NCBI RefSeq assembly: GCF_001456935.1
Contig: NZ_KQ758493.1
Location: 1 to 52,599, forward strand
DNA: 52,599 nucleotides
Reading direction: 5' to 3'
DNA from: [Bacillus] enclensis
Lineage (GTDB): Bacteria; Bacillota; Bacilli; Bacillales; Bacillaceae_B
Within the stretch, counting starts at the first letter, position 1. Each line of letters begins with the position of its first letter. Positions 19,781 to 28,772 of this stretch are shown here, one piece after another. A model generated the notes under the pieces. That model was not told the DNA's origin. It did no database searches and saw only the letters and a list, made by a program, of their open reading frames with translations. Position numbers and translations under genes: made by a program.

Positions 19781-20545
19781 ATGCTTGAATCGAAGAGGAA
19801 GGCTATTATTTTTATTGTTTTATCACTATTGTTAGCTCTTACAGCAGGTTTTTTCGTATTGCAAAAAGTCAGAGCCCTCAATACGGAGCTGGGCGGGATG
19901 ACAGAAGTTATCGTAGCGGCTGAAAATATCAATTCTCGTACCTTGCTGGAACCCAGCCAAGTTACAACCATGAGTATTCCAAATAAGTTTGTAACAGAGT
20001 CTCATATAACTAAAGGGGAAGAATTAAAAAATAGTGTTTCCATTGTGGCACTGAAAGAAGGAGACATCCTCACAAAGAATATAATCAAGCCATATTCGAA
20101 TGTAAGTGATGCAAACAATCGATTGGTAACAATGGTGAGTTCAGATAAGATTTATTTTGATGAAAAATTAGAAAACCTGGATCGTGTCGATATAATTGTT
20201 TCTCAAACACTTGATGGAAAACCAAAAACAGAACTCTTCATGAAGGATGTAAGGGTGGCAAGTATCCTTTCAAATAAAGAAAAAAAATTCGCGGGTGTGG
20301 CGTTGGAGATAGCAGCGGAGGATGCACCGAATTTAATCCATATGCAAAACTATGCTGACAGTATTAGAATTCTAAAGGCCAATGTTGGGAAAGCATCGAC
20401 TGAAGAAGAGCCTCAAGAAAAAAAAGAAGAGTCTGAACCGGCTGAAACAAAACAGCAGGAACAACCTAAAAAAGAAGAGCCAAAACAAGAAGAGCCAAAA
20501 CAAGAACCCAAGAAAGAAGATGCTGATAAGAAGAAAGAGCAGTAA
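19781..20545 (+). CDS. cpaB: CpaB/RcpC-like pilus assembly protein
   Basis: 254 residues. One N-terminal membrane helix (residues ~8-26), then a SAF-like region starting VIVAAENINSRTLLEPSQV, and a CpaB/RcpC C-terminal core (KIYFDEKLENLDRVDIIV...). The last ~55 residues are extremely rich in K, E, P and Q, an odd extracytoplasmic tail. In Tad systems CpaB binds the periplasmic or wall-side assembly and sugar polymers; in a Gram-positive the tail may contact the cell wall (inference). RBS GAAAGGAA. First gene of the locus. Confidence 0.85.
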   Translation: MLESKRKAIIFIVLSLLLALTAGFFVLQKVRALNTELGGMTEVIVAAENINSRTLLEPSQVTTMSIPNKFVTESHITKGEELKNSVSIVALKEGDILTKNIIKPYSNVSDANNRLVTMVSSDKIYFDEKLENLDRVDIIVSQTLDGKPKTELFMKDVRVASILSNKEKKFAGVALEIAAEDAPNLIHMQNYADSIRILKANVGKASTEEEPQEKKEESEPAETKQQEQPKKEEPKQEEPKQEPKKEDADKKKEQ

Positions 20546-20562
20546 TGTTGGAGGCAGACATA

Positions 20563-21723
20563 ATGAATAAAAACAAGTACCTAATCATTAGTAACAATCA
20601 ATCAGTGACAGACCAATTTAAAAGTCTACTTGCAGGCATCAATGGCGTTGAAGCGATTAAATATGCCGATGTTAAATCAGACTTTGACCGGCTTGCCCCC
20701 GATGTTGTGTTTTTGGTCCAAAGTGAAGAAGATAGCGGGATTGACTTAATCCAATATATGCAAAGTATTAATACCGATCACCTCTTAATCTATATTGCGA
20801 TTAATACAGAATTCGAGACTTTGAGGGCAGCTACCAGAGCAGGGGTTGCAGACTTTTTTGTGATTCCAGATGAACTAAATTCATTAGCTAGTAAGCTGGA
20901 TAAGATTGATCACTTGGCAACGGAAAAAAAGTCTTCAACTGATGAAGCAGCAGCTACAAACACAAAGTCTTTTAAGAAGGGTAGAGGAATGATTTATTCC
21001 TTTTACAGCGGTAAGGGAGGATCCGGAAGAACACTTGTATCTTCTACATTTGCACAAACGTTGAAACTCGAGTCAACGGCACAAGTCATATTTATTGATC
21101 TGAATCTCCAGTTTGGGGGCAGTGAAACATTTTTATCAATTGAGAGTAATCGCTCTCTTGCTGATCTCTCTCCTGTTATCAATGAATTAAACGAGAATCA
21201 TATCCGTAATGTCTCTGAGAAAGAGAAACATTCCAAGCTTGAGGTACTGCTTAGTCCCAGGGATGCAGAAGTAGGAGAGAGCGTCACTGAAGAGTTTATA
21301 GCAACTCTCTTAAGAACATGCAGAAGGAATTACGACTTTGTCGTAGTTGATCTTCCTGTTCAAATCAATGAACAGACTTATCGGGCATTAGAAGAATCTG
21401 ACCGTATCTATTACGTACTGAATCTGGATACACCATCTCTGCAGGTGTTGAGACAAGTAGAGCTATTGTTTAGCAGATTGGGAATCGACGCTAAAGAGAG
21501 AATGACTTTGATTGTAAATAAGGTTAGCAAGGAAAACGAGATCCAGCCTGGGGATGTCAAAAACCTGACCGACTACCCTATAGAAGTGAAGATAAAAAAT
21601 GATTCCCGTGCACTTCAATCCTATGTCAATAAAGGTGAAATTGTAAGGAAAGAAGCTAATGAAAAGAAATTGCCTCCATTTGCGAAAGATATCCACAAAT
21701 GGGTCATTTCTAAACTGGGATAA
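20563..21723 (+). CDS. tadZ: TadZ/CpaE-like ATPase with receiver-like domain
   Basis: 386 residues from ATG 20563 (GGAGG upstream; the earlier in-frame ATG 20545 overlaps this RBS). Residues 1-115 resemble an atypical receiver domain, and from about residue 145 a ParA/MinD ATPase begins: deviant Walker A YSGKGGSGRTLVSS, where the usual terminal KT/S is RT, and VVVDLPVQ as Walker B. TadZ/CpaE localise the Tad pilus machinery to the cell pole. The R in place of the catalytic K is shared with some TadZ proteins that bind ATP but hydrolyse poorly. Confidence 0.85.
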   Translation: MNKNKYLIISNNQSVTDQFKSLLAGINGVEAIKYADVKSDFDRLAPDVVFLVQSEEDSGIDLIQYMQSINTDHLLIYIAINTEFETLRAATRAGVADFFVIPDELNSLASKLDKIDHLATEKKSSTDEAAATNTKSFKKGRGMIYSFYSGKGGSGRTLVSSTFAQTLKLESTAQVIFIDLNLQFGGSETFLSIESNRSLADLSPVINELNENHIRNVSEKEKHSKLEVLLSPRDAEVGESVTEEFIATLLRTCRRNYDFVVVDLPVQINEQTYRALEESDRIYYVLNLDTPSLQVLRQVELLFSRLGIDAKERMTLIVNKVSKENEIQPGDVKNLTDYPIEVKIKNDSRALQSYVNKGEIVRKEANEKKLPPFAKDIHKWVISKLG

Positions 21724-21742
21724 CTAAAGATAGGTGATGTTA

Positions 21743-23098
21743 ATGGCGTTATTTAAAAACAGCCGGCCACAAAAGGTTCAAGATAGTCATAAAGGGTCCA
21801 GTCTGGATAACCCGTATGTAGATGAATTGGTAAACCACTATAAAGCAAGGCTGCTGAGAGAAGCGAACTTAGAGGCACTTACTAATTTATCTCAAGGGGA
21901 AATGAGGCTCAGGATTGAACAGCTTGTCAGTCAATTCATGACCGAGGAGAAGGTTGTCATCCCCCGTCACGATAAAGAGCTCTTGTTAACTAGACTGATA
22001 GATGAATCCGTAGGTTACGGACCTTTAGAACCGCTGCTGAATGATGAATCGATTACAGAGATATTAATCAATGGCAGCCAAGAAGTATTTATTGAAAGAG
22101 GCGGTGCACTCGAGCTAACCAATATTACTTTTAGGGATGAAAAGCACGTTAGGCATATCATTGATAGAGTCGTCGCTCCTCTGGGCAGAAGAATTGATGA
22201 AAGCTCACCAATGGTTGATGCAAGGTTACCAGATGGTAGCCGTGTAAATGCGGTTATCCCTCCTGTAAGTTTAAATGGGACACTCATTTCAATACGGAAG
22301 TTCCGCCAGGATCCCTTTAAGATGTTTGACTTACTAGCGTTCAATTCTTTAAGCGAAGGCATGAGTGAATTCCTTCAAGCAATTGTAAAGTCTAAGATGA
22401 ACATCTTGATTTCAGGAGGAACAGGCAGTGGGAAAACCACACTGCTCAACGTTCTGGGTAATTCAATTCCTGTTCGTGAGAGGGTTATCACCATAGAAGA
22501 TTCAGCTGAGCTCAAACTTGATAAATCCAATGTAGTTGGAATGGAAGCCAGACCTCCAAATGTAGAAGGAAAAGGAGAAGTTTCCATAAGGCAATTGGTT
22601 AAAAATGCGCTGAGAATGAGGCCTGACAGAATCATTGTAGGGGAAGTACGTGGCCCTGAAGCCTTTGATATGCTTCAAGCTATGAATACGGGGCATGAAG
22701 GTTCCATCACCACAGTCCATGCCAATACGCCATCAGATGCATTAAGGCGTATTGAAGGAATGGTCGTGATGGCCGGAATGGATCTGCCTACTCATATAGT
22801 TAGGGAATATATTGTCGGTGCATTGGATATCATCGTGCAAGGAGAACGCTTAACAGATGGTTCACGTAGAATCACTTCTATCTCAGAGGTAGTTGTTGAT
22901 GAAGATGGGAAAATTCATGTGCATGAGATCTTTAAATTTCAGAAATATGGAATTGATGGAGATGGAAAAGTGTTAGGCGATTTCACAGCAACGGGATATA
23001 GACCAAAGTGCATTGAAAGACTGCAGATTTTCGGTCAGGACCTGTCTCCTAAACTGTTTGAAGAGGGGGAGAGCTATGCTTCCAGCAATCTTATATAG
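21743..23098 (+). CDS. tadA: TadA/CpaF-type secretion ATPase
   Basis: 451 residues from ATG 21743 (AGGTGA RBS). Walker A SGGTGSGKTTLLN, an Asp box ITIEDSAELKL, Walker B-region RPDRIIVGEVRGPEAFDMLQAMNTGHEGS with His box HANTPSDAL are all intact. CpaF-type hexameric ATPases power assembly of Flp pili. The N-terminal domain (EGVGYGPLEPLL, ITEILINGSQEVFIE) is also standard. Coding end overlaps tadB by 23 bases, indicating translational coupling. Confidence 0.95.
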   Translation: MALFKNSRPQKVQDSHKGSSLDNPYVDELVNHYKARLLREANLEALTNLSQGEMRLRIEQLVSQFMTEEKVVIPRHDKELLLTRLIDESVGYGPLEPLLNDESITEILINGSQEVFIERGGALELTNITFRDEKHVRHIIDRVVAPLGRRIDESSPMVDARLPDGSRVNAVIPPVSLNGTLISIRKFRQDPFKMFDLLAFNSLSEGMSEFLQAIVKSKMNILISGGTGSGKTTLLNVLGNSIPVRERVITIEDSAELKLDKSNVVGMEARPPNVEGKGEVSIRQLVKNALRMRPDRIIVGEVRGPEAFDMLQAMNTGHEGSITTVHANTPSDALRRIEGMVVMAGMDLPTHIVREYIVGALDIIVQGERLTDGSRRITSISEVVVDEDGKIHVHEIFKFQKYGIDGDGKVLGDFTATGYRPKCIERLQIFGQDLSPKLFEEGESYASSNLI

Positions 23099-24002
23099 CC
23101 TGGCTGTCTTAGTAGGGGTTTTTGGCGTATACAGCTATCTTGGCTATCGTTCTGAAAAAAGGAAATGGAGCCAGAAAGTCGGTAAGTGGTTCGAAGGAAG
23201 CGAAAAAAGAAAAAGCTTTATCGTTCTATTAGGGGATCGGTTTGATCAAACTAAACTGGCACAGCCGATGCAAAAAAAGTTACGGGAAGCAAATGTCCCT
23301 CTGACTCCATCGGAGTTTTATGGGATGTTAATCGTGGGAGGTATGGCAATTGCCGTATTTTCCAACAGTCTTTTCGGAATTTCATTTCCATTTAATTTAA
23401 TTATTGCAGTTGTGTTGGTAGTGATCATCTACTATTTATTGTTTGCACTAAGAAAGAATAAACATCAAGAGAGACTGAATGAACAGCTTTCTGAAGTATG
23501 CCGGCTGCTCGGTAACTCAGTTAGAGCCGGAATGACGATCCAGCAAGGGTTAACATTGGTAAGTAACGAAGTCAGTTCACCAGCGAAAGAAGAGTTCAAA
23601 AAATTATCCCACGAATTGGCTCTGGGTGTTGATTTCGAACAAGCTCTGAGGGAAATGCAGAACCGGAATGTTTCGAGGGATTTTAAGCTTTTTATAGCTA
23701 CTCTCCTCATACAGAAAAATGCAGGTGGTAATCTTCATGCTGTCCTGGATGAGATGTCCAAGACACTGGAAGAAAGAAAAATACTCGGACAAACAATAAA
23801 GACCATGACTGCTGAGCAGCGGTTTGTATCTTATATCCTTCCAGCCATGCCAGTCTTTATTCTGTTGATGATGAACCAGATGGTAGACGGTTTCCTGGAT
23901 AATCTATTTACAATACCAGGGGCAATCCTCGGAATCATGTTTATAGCAGGAACCGTCCTATCATTCGTATTAATACGTAAAGTTTCCAATATAAGGGTGT
24001 GA
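23076..24002 (+). CDS. tadB: TadB-like pilus membrane platform protein
   Basis: 308 residues from ATG 23076, which has GAGGGGGAG 4 bases ahead; an upstream in-frame start at 23013 would put 63 bases further inside tadA. T2SSF domain (about residues 150-275: EQLSEVCRLLGNSVRAGMTIQQGL and later TAEQRFVSYILPAMPVFI), with helices at the N-terminus, middle and C-terminus. With TadC it is the inner-membrane platform on which the ATPase acts. Confidence 0.9.
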   Translation: MLPAILYSLAVLVGVFGVYSYLGYRSEKRKWSQKVGKWFEGSEKRKSFIVLLGDRFDQTKLAQPMQKKLREANVPLTPSEFYGMLIVGGMAIAVFSNSLFGISFPFNLIIAVVLVVIIYYLLFALRKNKHQERLNEQLSEVCRLLGNSVRAGMTIQQGLTLVSNEVSSPAKEEFKKLSHELALGVDFEQALREMQNRNVSRDFKLFIATLLIQKNAGGNLHAVLDEMSKTLEERKILGQTIKTMTAEQRFVSYILPAMPVFILLMMNQMVDGFLDNLFTIPGAILGIMFIAGTVLSFVLIRKVSNIRV

Positions 24003-24006
24003 GAAG

Positions 24007-24942
24007 ATGGATGCCTTAATTCTTGTTTGTATTATACTTTTTTGGTTTATGTTTATTCTCGGCATGAGGCATTTATATGTCTATCTGCAAAAGAAACAGG
24101 AACTGCAAACACATCTTAATGAGTCGGTTGCGAATTTTGAACAGTCACTTAGGAAAAAAGAAACGTTGACGTCAAAGGTCCTGAAGAAAGTACTGAAATA
24201 CGGTGATGATTTTTCGTCTATCGGTCAAAGGGTTAACTTCTTCAGTGAGGAAAAAGACGTTGAAGACTGGCTTCGTAAATCTGGAAACAGACTCGAATTG
24301 ACTGTTGAGAGGTTTCAAGGAGTTAAAATTTATCTAGCATTTATAGGGCTGGTTAGTGGAATCATCCTTTTTATCATTCAATTCCCTTTGTCTCAATTCG
24401 CAGTCGCATTATTTCCGGTTGCAGGGTATTTCATTCCTATTATCCTATTAAAAAATCAGGCGAAAAAGAGGCAAGAGGAACTTCGTTATGATTTACCTGA
24501 TTTTTTGGATACTGTGAGCGTCAGTCTCCAGGCGGGAATTGATTTAGATAAGGCACTTAGGGAGGTGATTCAGTTCTTTGATGGACCACTTAGAGAAGAA
24601 TTTTCAAGGTTCCTGCATGAAATTAATCTAGGAGTCCCCAGGGAAGAAGCATACCGCCAGTTGATGGAAAGAAACAGCAATCCTGAGTTTCAAAACTTGA
24701 TAAAGTCATTGATTCAGGGTTTAAAACTCGGGGTTCCGATAGCAACTACCTTTAAAATACAGGCAGATGACATGAGGGAAATCAGAAAAGAACAAGTAAA
24801 AGAGAAGGCGGCTAAAGCTTCGCCAAAGATAACATTAATTACTACTTTTATCATCGCACCGACAGCAATGTTACTCGTCGGTGGATTGATGGTGATGAAT
24901 CTCTTATTTGGAGATAATAATATTTTTGATCTAGTGAAATAA
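24007..24942 (+). CDS. tadC: TadC-like pilus membrane platform protein
   Basis: 311 residues, T2SSF domain containing DLPDFLDTVSVSLQAGIDLDKALREV, plus an N-terminal helix and membrane segments around 110-150 and at the C-terminus. It follows tadB by 4 bases. TadB and TadC are diverged copies that together make the platform. The final LVGGLMVMNLLFGDN tail is typical for TadC. Confidence 0.9.
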   Translation: MDALILVCIILFWFMFILGMRHLYVYLQKKQELQTHLNESVANFEQSLRKKETLTSKVLKKVLKYGDDFSSIGQRVNFFSEEKDVEDWLRKSGNRLELTVERFQGVKIYLAFIGLVSGIILFIIQFPLSQFAVALFPVAGYFIPIILLKNQAKKRQEELRYDLPDFLDTVSVSLQAGIDLDKALREVIQFFDGPLREEFSRFLHEINLGVPREEAYRQLMERNSNPEFQNLIKSLIQGLKLGVPIATTFKIQADDMREIRKEQVKEKAAKASPKITLITTFIIAPTAMLLVGGLMVMNLLFGDNNIFDLVK

Positions 24943-24988
24943 CCAAAATGGTTAAATATATTTAAAAAACATTCTAGGAGGAACAAAC

Positions 24989-25195
24989 ATGAAAAACTTA
25001 TGCACAAAATTTTATTCAAAGGTACAGACTTATACAGGAAATGAGAGAGGATCACAAGCACTAGAGTGGATAGGTGTTGCAGCTGTTATTATTACGATTG
25101 TAACTTTATTGTCTACAGCAGTTAGTGCTAACGGAGACGGAGTATCAGGAATGGTAGGAAGTATTTTTGACAAAATATCATCAATGATGAATTAA
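24989..25195 (+). CDS. flp: Flp1-like major pilin
   Basis: 68 residues, strong RBS AGGAGGAAC. A short positive leader ends in the processing site NERG|SQALEW, with glutamate at mature position 5 as in type IV prepilins, followed by the helix IGVAAVIITIVTLLS. It corresponds to the Flp1-like pilin family of Firmicutes; W replaces the usual Y at mature position 6. The strong RBS and a hairpin right after the gene agree with a highly made structural subunit. A dedicated prepilin peptidase is not in this window. Confidence 0.85.
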   Translation: MKNLCTKFYSKVQTYTGNERGSQALEWIGVAAVIITIVTLLSTAVSANGDGVSGMVGSIFDKISSMMN

Positions 25196-25205
25196 TAGCT
25201 TCACT

Positions 25206-25243
25206 TAGAACAAGTCTAGTTCAACTAGGCTTGTTCTATATAC
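25206..25243 (+). terminator. Hairpin after the pilin gene
   Basis: TAGAACAAGTCTAG and CTAGGCTTGTTCTA form a 14-base stem with one mismatch. The T tract is weak (CTATATAC), so it may be a partial terminator or an mRNA-stabilising 3' structure that sets pilin above downstream genes. Confidence 0.6.
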
Positions 25244-25279
25244 TTAAAAATTCTTCTAAGAAAAACGGGGGAAAAAGCA

Positions 25280-26680
25280 TTGTTTGAAAAATACAAATTG
25301 AATGTGTTGTTCGTTATGCTTCTGGCTGCATTGGTCGTAGTGACAGGTTGTCAAGAAAGTGAACAGAGCGATTCTAAGCAATCTAAAACAACTTCCAATA
25401 GCTCAGAAAAATCAAATGAAGAAACTGAGTCCGGTAGCAACAATGAATCTGATAAATATGAGGTCATTAAAAACTCTCCTAAAGCACCTGTGACAATGGA
25501 AGAAATAATAAATTACCATTCTGGCCCCTTTGCGAACAAATTATTTAGAGATGAAGAAGATCAAGCTATGATTGTAAAAGAATTAGAAAAGCTTCCTGAT
25601 TTGAACGGGACGGAAGGTGAAGAAATTTACGATGCTTATTGGAATACCCTTGTTCAAATGTTTGCAAGGGATTATAAGGATCCGAACCAATTGGTAGAAT
25701 CATTGAAAATAAAGTCTTTTGGGAGTCCGGAGATAGATGATCCGAGGTACCAATTTAAAGAAAATCTCAATGTTGAAATTATTTTAGATGCAAGCGGAAG
25801 TATGAAGGCGCAAGTAGATGGGAAATCAAAGATGGAATTAGCCAAAGAAGCTATTGCAAATTTCACGGAGACTTTACCAGGTGATGCAAATGTTGCTTTG
25901 AGAGTTTATGGTCATAAGGGATCCGGTAGTGATAAAGATAAAGAATTGTCATGTAAAGCAAATGAAAAAGTCTTTGGTTTTTCAAATTACGATAAAGACA
26001 AAATGAGCAAAACTTTAAATGATATTCAGCCGAAGGGATGGACACCTGTCGCCGATTCTCTTCAAAAAGCAAATGAAGATTTGTCTGAGTATCCAGCTGA
26101 TCAAAACACAAATATTATATATCTAGTCAGTGACGGAATTGAAACTTGTGACGGAAACCCAGTTACAGAGGCAAAAGAACTAAAAGAGTCTAATGTAAAG
26201 CCGATTGTCAATGTCCTTGGATTTGATGTAGATGCGGCTGGACAAAAACAATTACAAGAGGTTGCACACACAGCTGATGGTTCGTATGCAAATGTATATG
26301 ATCTTGATGGATTAACAAACGAGTTTGACCGGGCCAAGGAGATTGCTGAAAAATGGGAATCATGGAAAACAAAAGCGTTGGGAAAAAACCTAACTGAAAA
26401 AGTGTTGAATACGAGCGATATTTTTCAATTTGCTAGTGACTGGGGAAGCAATAACCTGGAAGAAACTAATAACCTCAGGGGATCTTTGCTTTATTTAAGA
26501 GAAAATGAAAGAGTCACAGGCGAAGCGTATAGTTATTTGGCGGAAAAAGTTGATGGAAGAAGAAAGAATATCATTAGTATGAAGAAAGAATTTGAAAAAG
26601 ATATGCACAATCTTAATTCTGCAAACTTTGAAGAAATGAACAGAATTATCAATGAAAAATACAATACTAATAAAGAATAG
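25280..26680 (+). CDS. VWA-domain lipoprotein of the Tad-like locus
   Basis: 466 residues from TTG 25280 (GGGGGAAAAA upstream). Signal peptide ends in lipobox VTGC near residue 24. After a Ser/Lys/Glu-rich linker, the VWA domain opens with EIILDASGSMKAQ, an intact DxSxS MIDAS, and later NIIYLVSDGIETCDGNP. The C-terminal ~120 residues are alpha-helical and charged. VWA domains bind metal and mediate adhesion. In proteobacterial Tad loci the VWA is part of TadG; here a lipoprotein with a VWA could take that place, possibly as a tip or anchor (inference). Confidence 0.82.
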   Translation: MFEKYKLNVLFVMLLAALVVVTGCQESEQSDSKQSKTTSNSSEKSNEETESGSNNESDKYEVIKNSPKAPVTMEEIINYHSGPFANKLFRDEEDQAMIVKELEKLPDLNGTEGEEIYDAYWNTLVQMFARDYKDPNQLVESLKIKSFGSPEIDDPRYQFKENLNVEIILDASGSMKAQVDGKSKMELAKEAIANFTETLPGDANVALRVYGHKGSGSDKDKELSCKANEKVFGFSNYDKDKMSKTLNDIQPKGWTPVADSLQKANEDLSEYPADQNTNIIYLVSDGIETCDGNPVTEAKELKESNVKPIVNVLGFDVDAAGQKQLQEVAHTADGSYANVYDLDGLTNEFDRAKEIAEKWESWKTKALGKNLTEKVLNTSDIFQFASDWGSNNLEETNNLRGSLLYLRENERVTGEAYSYLAEKVDGRRKNIISMKKEFEKDMHNLNSANFEEMNRIINEKYNTNKE

Positions 26681-26693
26681 GTTGGGAAAAAAC

Positions 26694-27932
26694 ATGTACA
26701 AAAGCAAGGGTAGAAAAGTTCTCGCAATGCTTGCTGTCATTTTTCTGCTTTCTTTAAACATAGTTCCCTTTCTAACACCTGCTAACGCAACAGAAGGCTT
26801 CTACTTGGATATAAAGGGTTTTAACTTAGATCAGGAAGGATTTAATTTAGAAGTAATAGGCTATGACTTGGAAGTGGAACCTTTCTCTCTAGAAGGAAGA
26901 GTTAGTGAAACAGATCCATGGGCTAACATAGGTAAAACTCCTATATTGGCACCTGTAGGCCCTGTTAAACCTATTGAACTACCAAATGGAGTGAAGCTGA
27001 AACCAAATGGGGATGGCACCTTCACTCCCGTTCAACCGGAAAACAGGCCAACAATAAAGAAAAAACCTGATTTTAATAACGATCTAGCCATTTACATAAA
27101 TAACAATGGAGATCTCATGAACAGGCTGGAAGTTAGGAACATACCAGGAAAACCAGGTGTAGTAACCGATGACGAACCGAAGGTTTCATGGGTAGATGCA
27201 ATGAAGTTTGTGACTAATGATATTGGTGGTACAACTGCTAACTTTGCAGGGGATATGACAGCATTAAGCAATGCTTATTCTGACTCTATGAACCCCGCAG
27301 CATTAGATAGGACAGGGTGGAAAAATTTAGCTAGTTTCAAATGGAATATGACTACAGGTGTCTATAAAATGGCTACCAAAGGGACTAGTCTCGAGTGGAC
27401 TGGTGACGTTTATGATACAGGAATTAACTCCTATACCACAGCTGATAATGCATATAAGGTTGCTCAAGTTTCTTATGGTAAAATCCAGACCGCTCTTGGG
27501 CGTGCGCCAGTAGTGCCGAATTGGAAGCCTATTTCCAGGTTAAATATAGGGGTTGCTGCAGTAGGAACAGTTACCTCTGGTATTGAATCATTGACAAAAT
27601 GGAATTCTGCTTATAATGCTACTTCTGATAGTGAAAGAAATCAACTAATGGGAGAAACCATTGGATCTGTTGGAGAAACATTAATGAATGGGAGTTTGCT
27701 TGTGGCAGCTGCTCCTATTCCTGGAGCACAAGTAATTGGTGCGGGGATGGCAGTTGTAGGTGGAGCGATGTGGTTAGGTGCCACAGCATATAAATACAGA
27801 AAACAACTCTCAAGCTTTATTAGAAAATCTAAGGTAGGGGAGAAAATTTTAGACTCGAAGCCAGCTAAAGCAATAAAAGAGCAAGGTAAAAAAGCATGGA
27901 ACTGGGCTAAGACCACATTATTTGGAGGTTAA
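26694..27932 (+). CDS. Secreted protein with five N-terminal heptads, unknown family
   Basis: 412 residues from ATG 26694 (weak RBS AGGTTGGG). Signal peptide ends about residue 32 (PANA). The mature start is five back-to-back seven-residue units of consensus G-[FY]-x-L-[DE]-x-x, the last opening with P. A proline-rich segment (about 80-130) follows, then a polar middle, and a C-terminal Gly/Ala-rich hydrophobic pair of helices before a basic tail (KAIKEQGKKAWNWAK). I recognise no family. Its place between the VWA protein and the TadE/F-like genes suggests a surface component of the pilus system. Confidence 0.75.
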   Translation: MYKSKGRKVLAMLAVIFLLSLNIVPFLTPANATEGFYLDIKGFNLDQEGFNLEVIGYDLEVEPFSLEGRVSETDPWANIGKTPILAPVGPVKPIELPNGVKLKPNGDGTFTPVQPENRPTIKKKPDFNNDLAIYINNNGDLMNRLEVRNIPGKPGVVTDDEPKVSWVDAMKFVTNDIGGTTANFAGDMTALSNAYSDSMNPAALDRTGWKNLASFKWNMTTGVYKMATKGTSLEWTGDVYDTGINSYTTADNAYKVAQVSYGKIQTALGRAPVVPNWKPISRLNIGVAAVGTVTSGIESLTKWNSAYNATSDSERNQLMGETIGSVGETLMNGSLLVAAAPIPGAQVIGAGMAVVGGAMWLGATAYKYRKQLSSFIRKSKVGEKILDSKPAKAIKEQGKKAWNWAKTTLFGG

Positions 27933-27938
27933 TAAATA

Positions 27939-28760
27939 ATGAACTTTCTTCCTAACAAAGTTAGAAAAGGATATAAAAAGAAGAAAGAATGGAATGAGTT
28001 AGTAGATATTATTCCGTATACTGTGGAAGGCGAAGGGGAATTCTATCATTATATTTTATACCAAACATTTCTTTTTAAATTGTCAGGGGCTGTTGTTGTA
28101 AGAAAAGATGGACATATGCCTACTTTAGAAGAAGCAAAACCAATAGTGTTTAGAATAAATGGTTATAACAATATGATAGGGTTCGCTAATAGAAAAATGA
28201 AAGATACTTTAAATCGGCCTGTGGGGATGATGAAGAAAATTGAAAAACAAATTGAGGAAGTTTACCCAGAAATATCAATGAATCACCCATTGCACAAAGA
28301 GATAAGTTTATTAAAGAAAATGTGCCATACCATTTATGAAAATCACGAAGAACTGGTTCGAATTTACAAAGAGATTGTTCAAATTGCTCATAAAGTTCAA
28401 AAGTATGATAAGGCGTTGAGCGAGGAGACATTTAATAGGTTATATTATCTATTTATTAAATGGCATGAATTACTCTTTAAGGAACAAATAATGCAATATG
28501 AAAATTTTTCTGATTTAGATTTAATTTTAGAAGATGTAAAACCAAAGTCAAATAAGCTATATAAATCGCTTCAGAACTTGAAAACTATTAAAAGATTAAA
28601 AGTAATTGAAGAGTTTATTGAAGGAGTTATATCAAAAGAAGTTGGAGATGCTTCTAAGTTGTCATATTCAGAGGAAGATCTAAAAGAATTCAGGAGATTG
28701 CAAGATGTCGAGACAAGATACATGTTTGAAAAAAATATCGTACCTTTAATTAGGAATTAA
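27939..28760 (+). CDS. Unknown charged, helical protein
   Basis: 273 residues, RBS GGAGG (27923-27927). No signal peptide or membrane segment; rich in K and E, helical, especially 80-250. No family recognised. It lies in the unbroken gene string between the secreted heptad protein and a polytopic membrane protein, with 6- and 12-base gaps, so is almost surely co-transcribed and likely a cytoplasmic partner of this locus. Confidence 0.7.
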   Translation: MNFLPNKVRKGYKKKKEWNELVDIIPYTVEGEGEFYHYILYQTFLFKLSGAVVVRKDGHMPTLEEAKPIVFRINGYNNMIGFANRKMKDTLNRPVGMMKKIEKQIEEVYPEISMNHPLHKEISLLKKMCHTIYENHEELVRIYKEIVQIAHKVQKYDKALSEETFNRLYYLFIKWHELLFKEQIMQYENFSDLDLILEDVKPKSNKLYKSLQNLKTIKRLKVIEEFIEGVISKEVGDASKLSYSEEDLKEFRRLQDVETRYMFEKNIVPLIRN

Positions 28761-28772
28761 GGAGCTTGAGGA

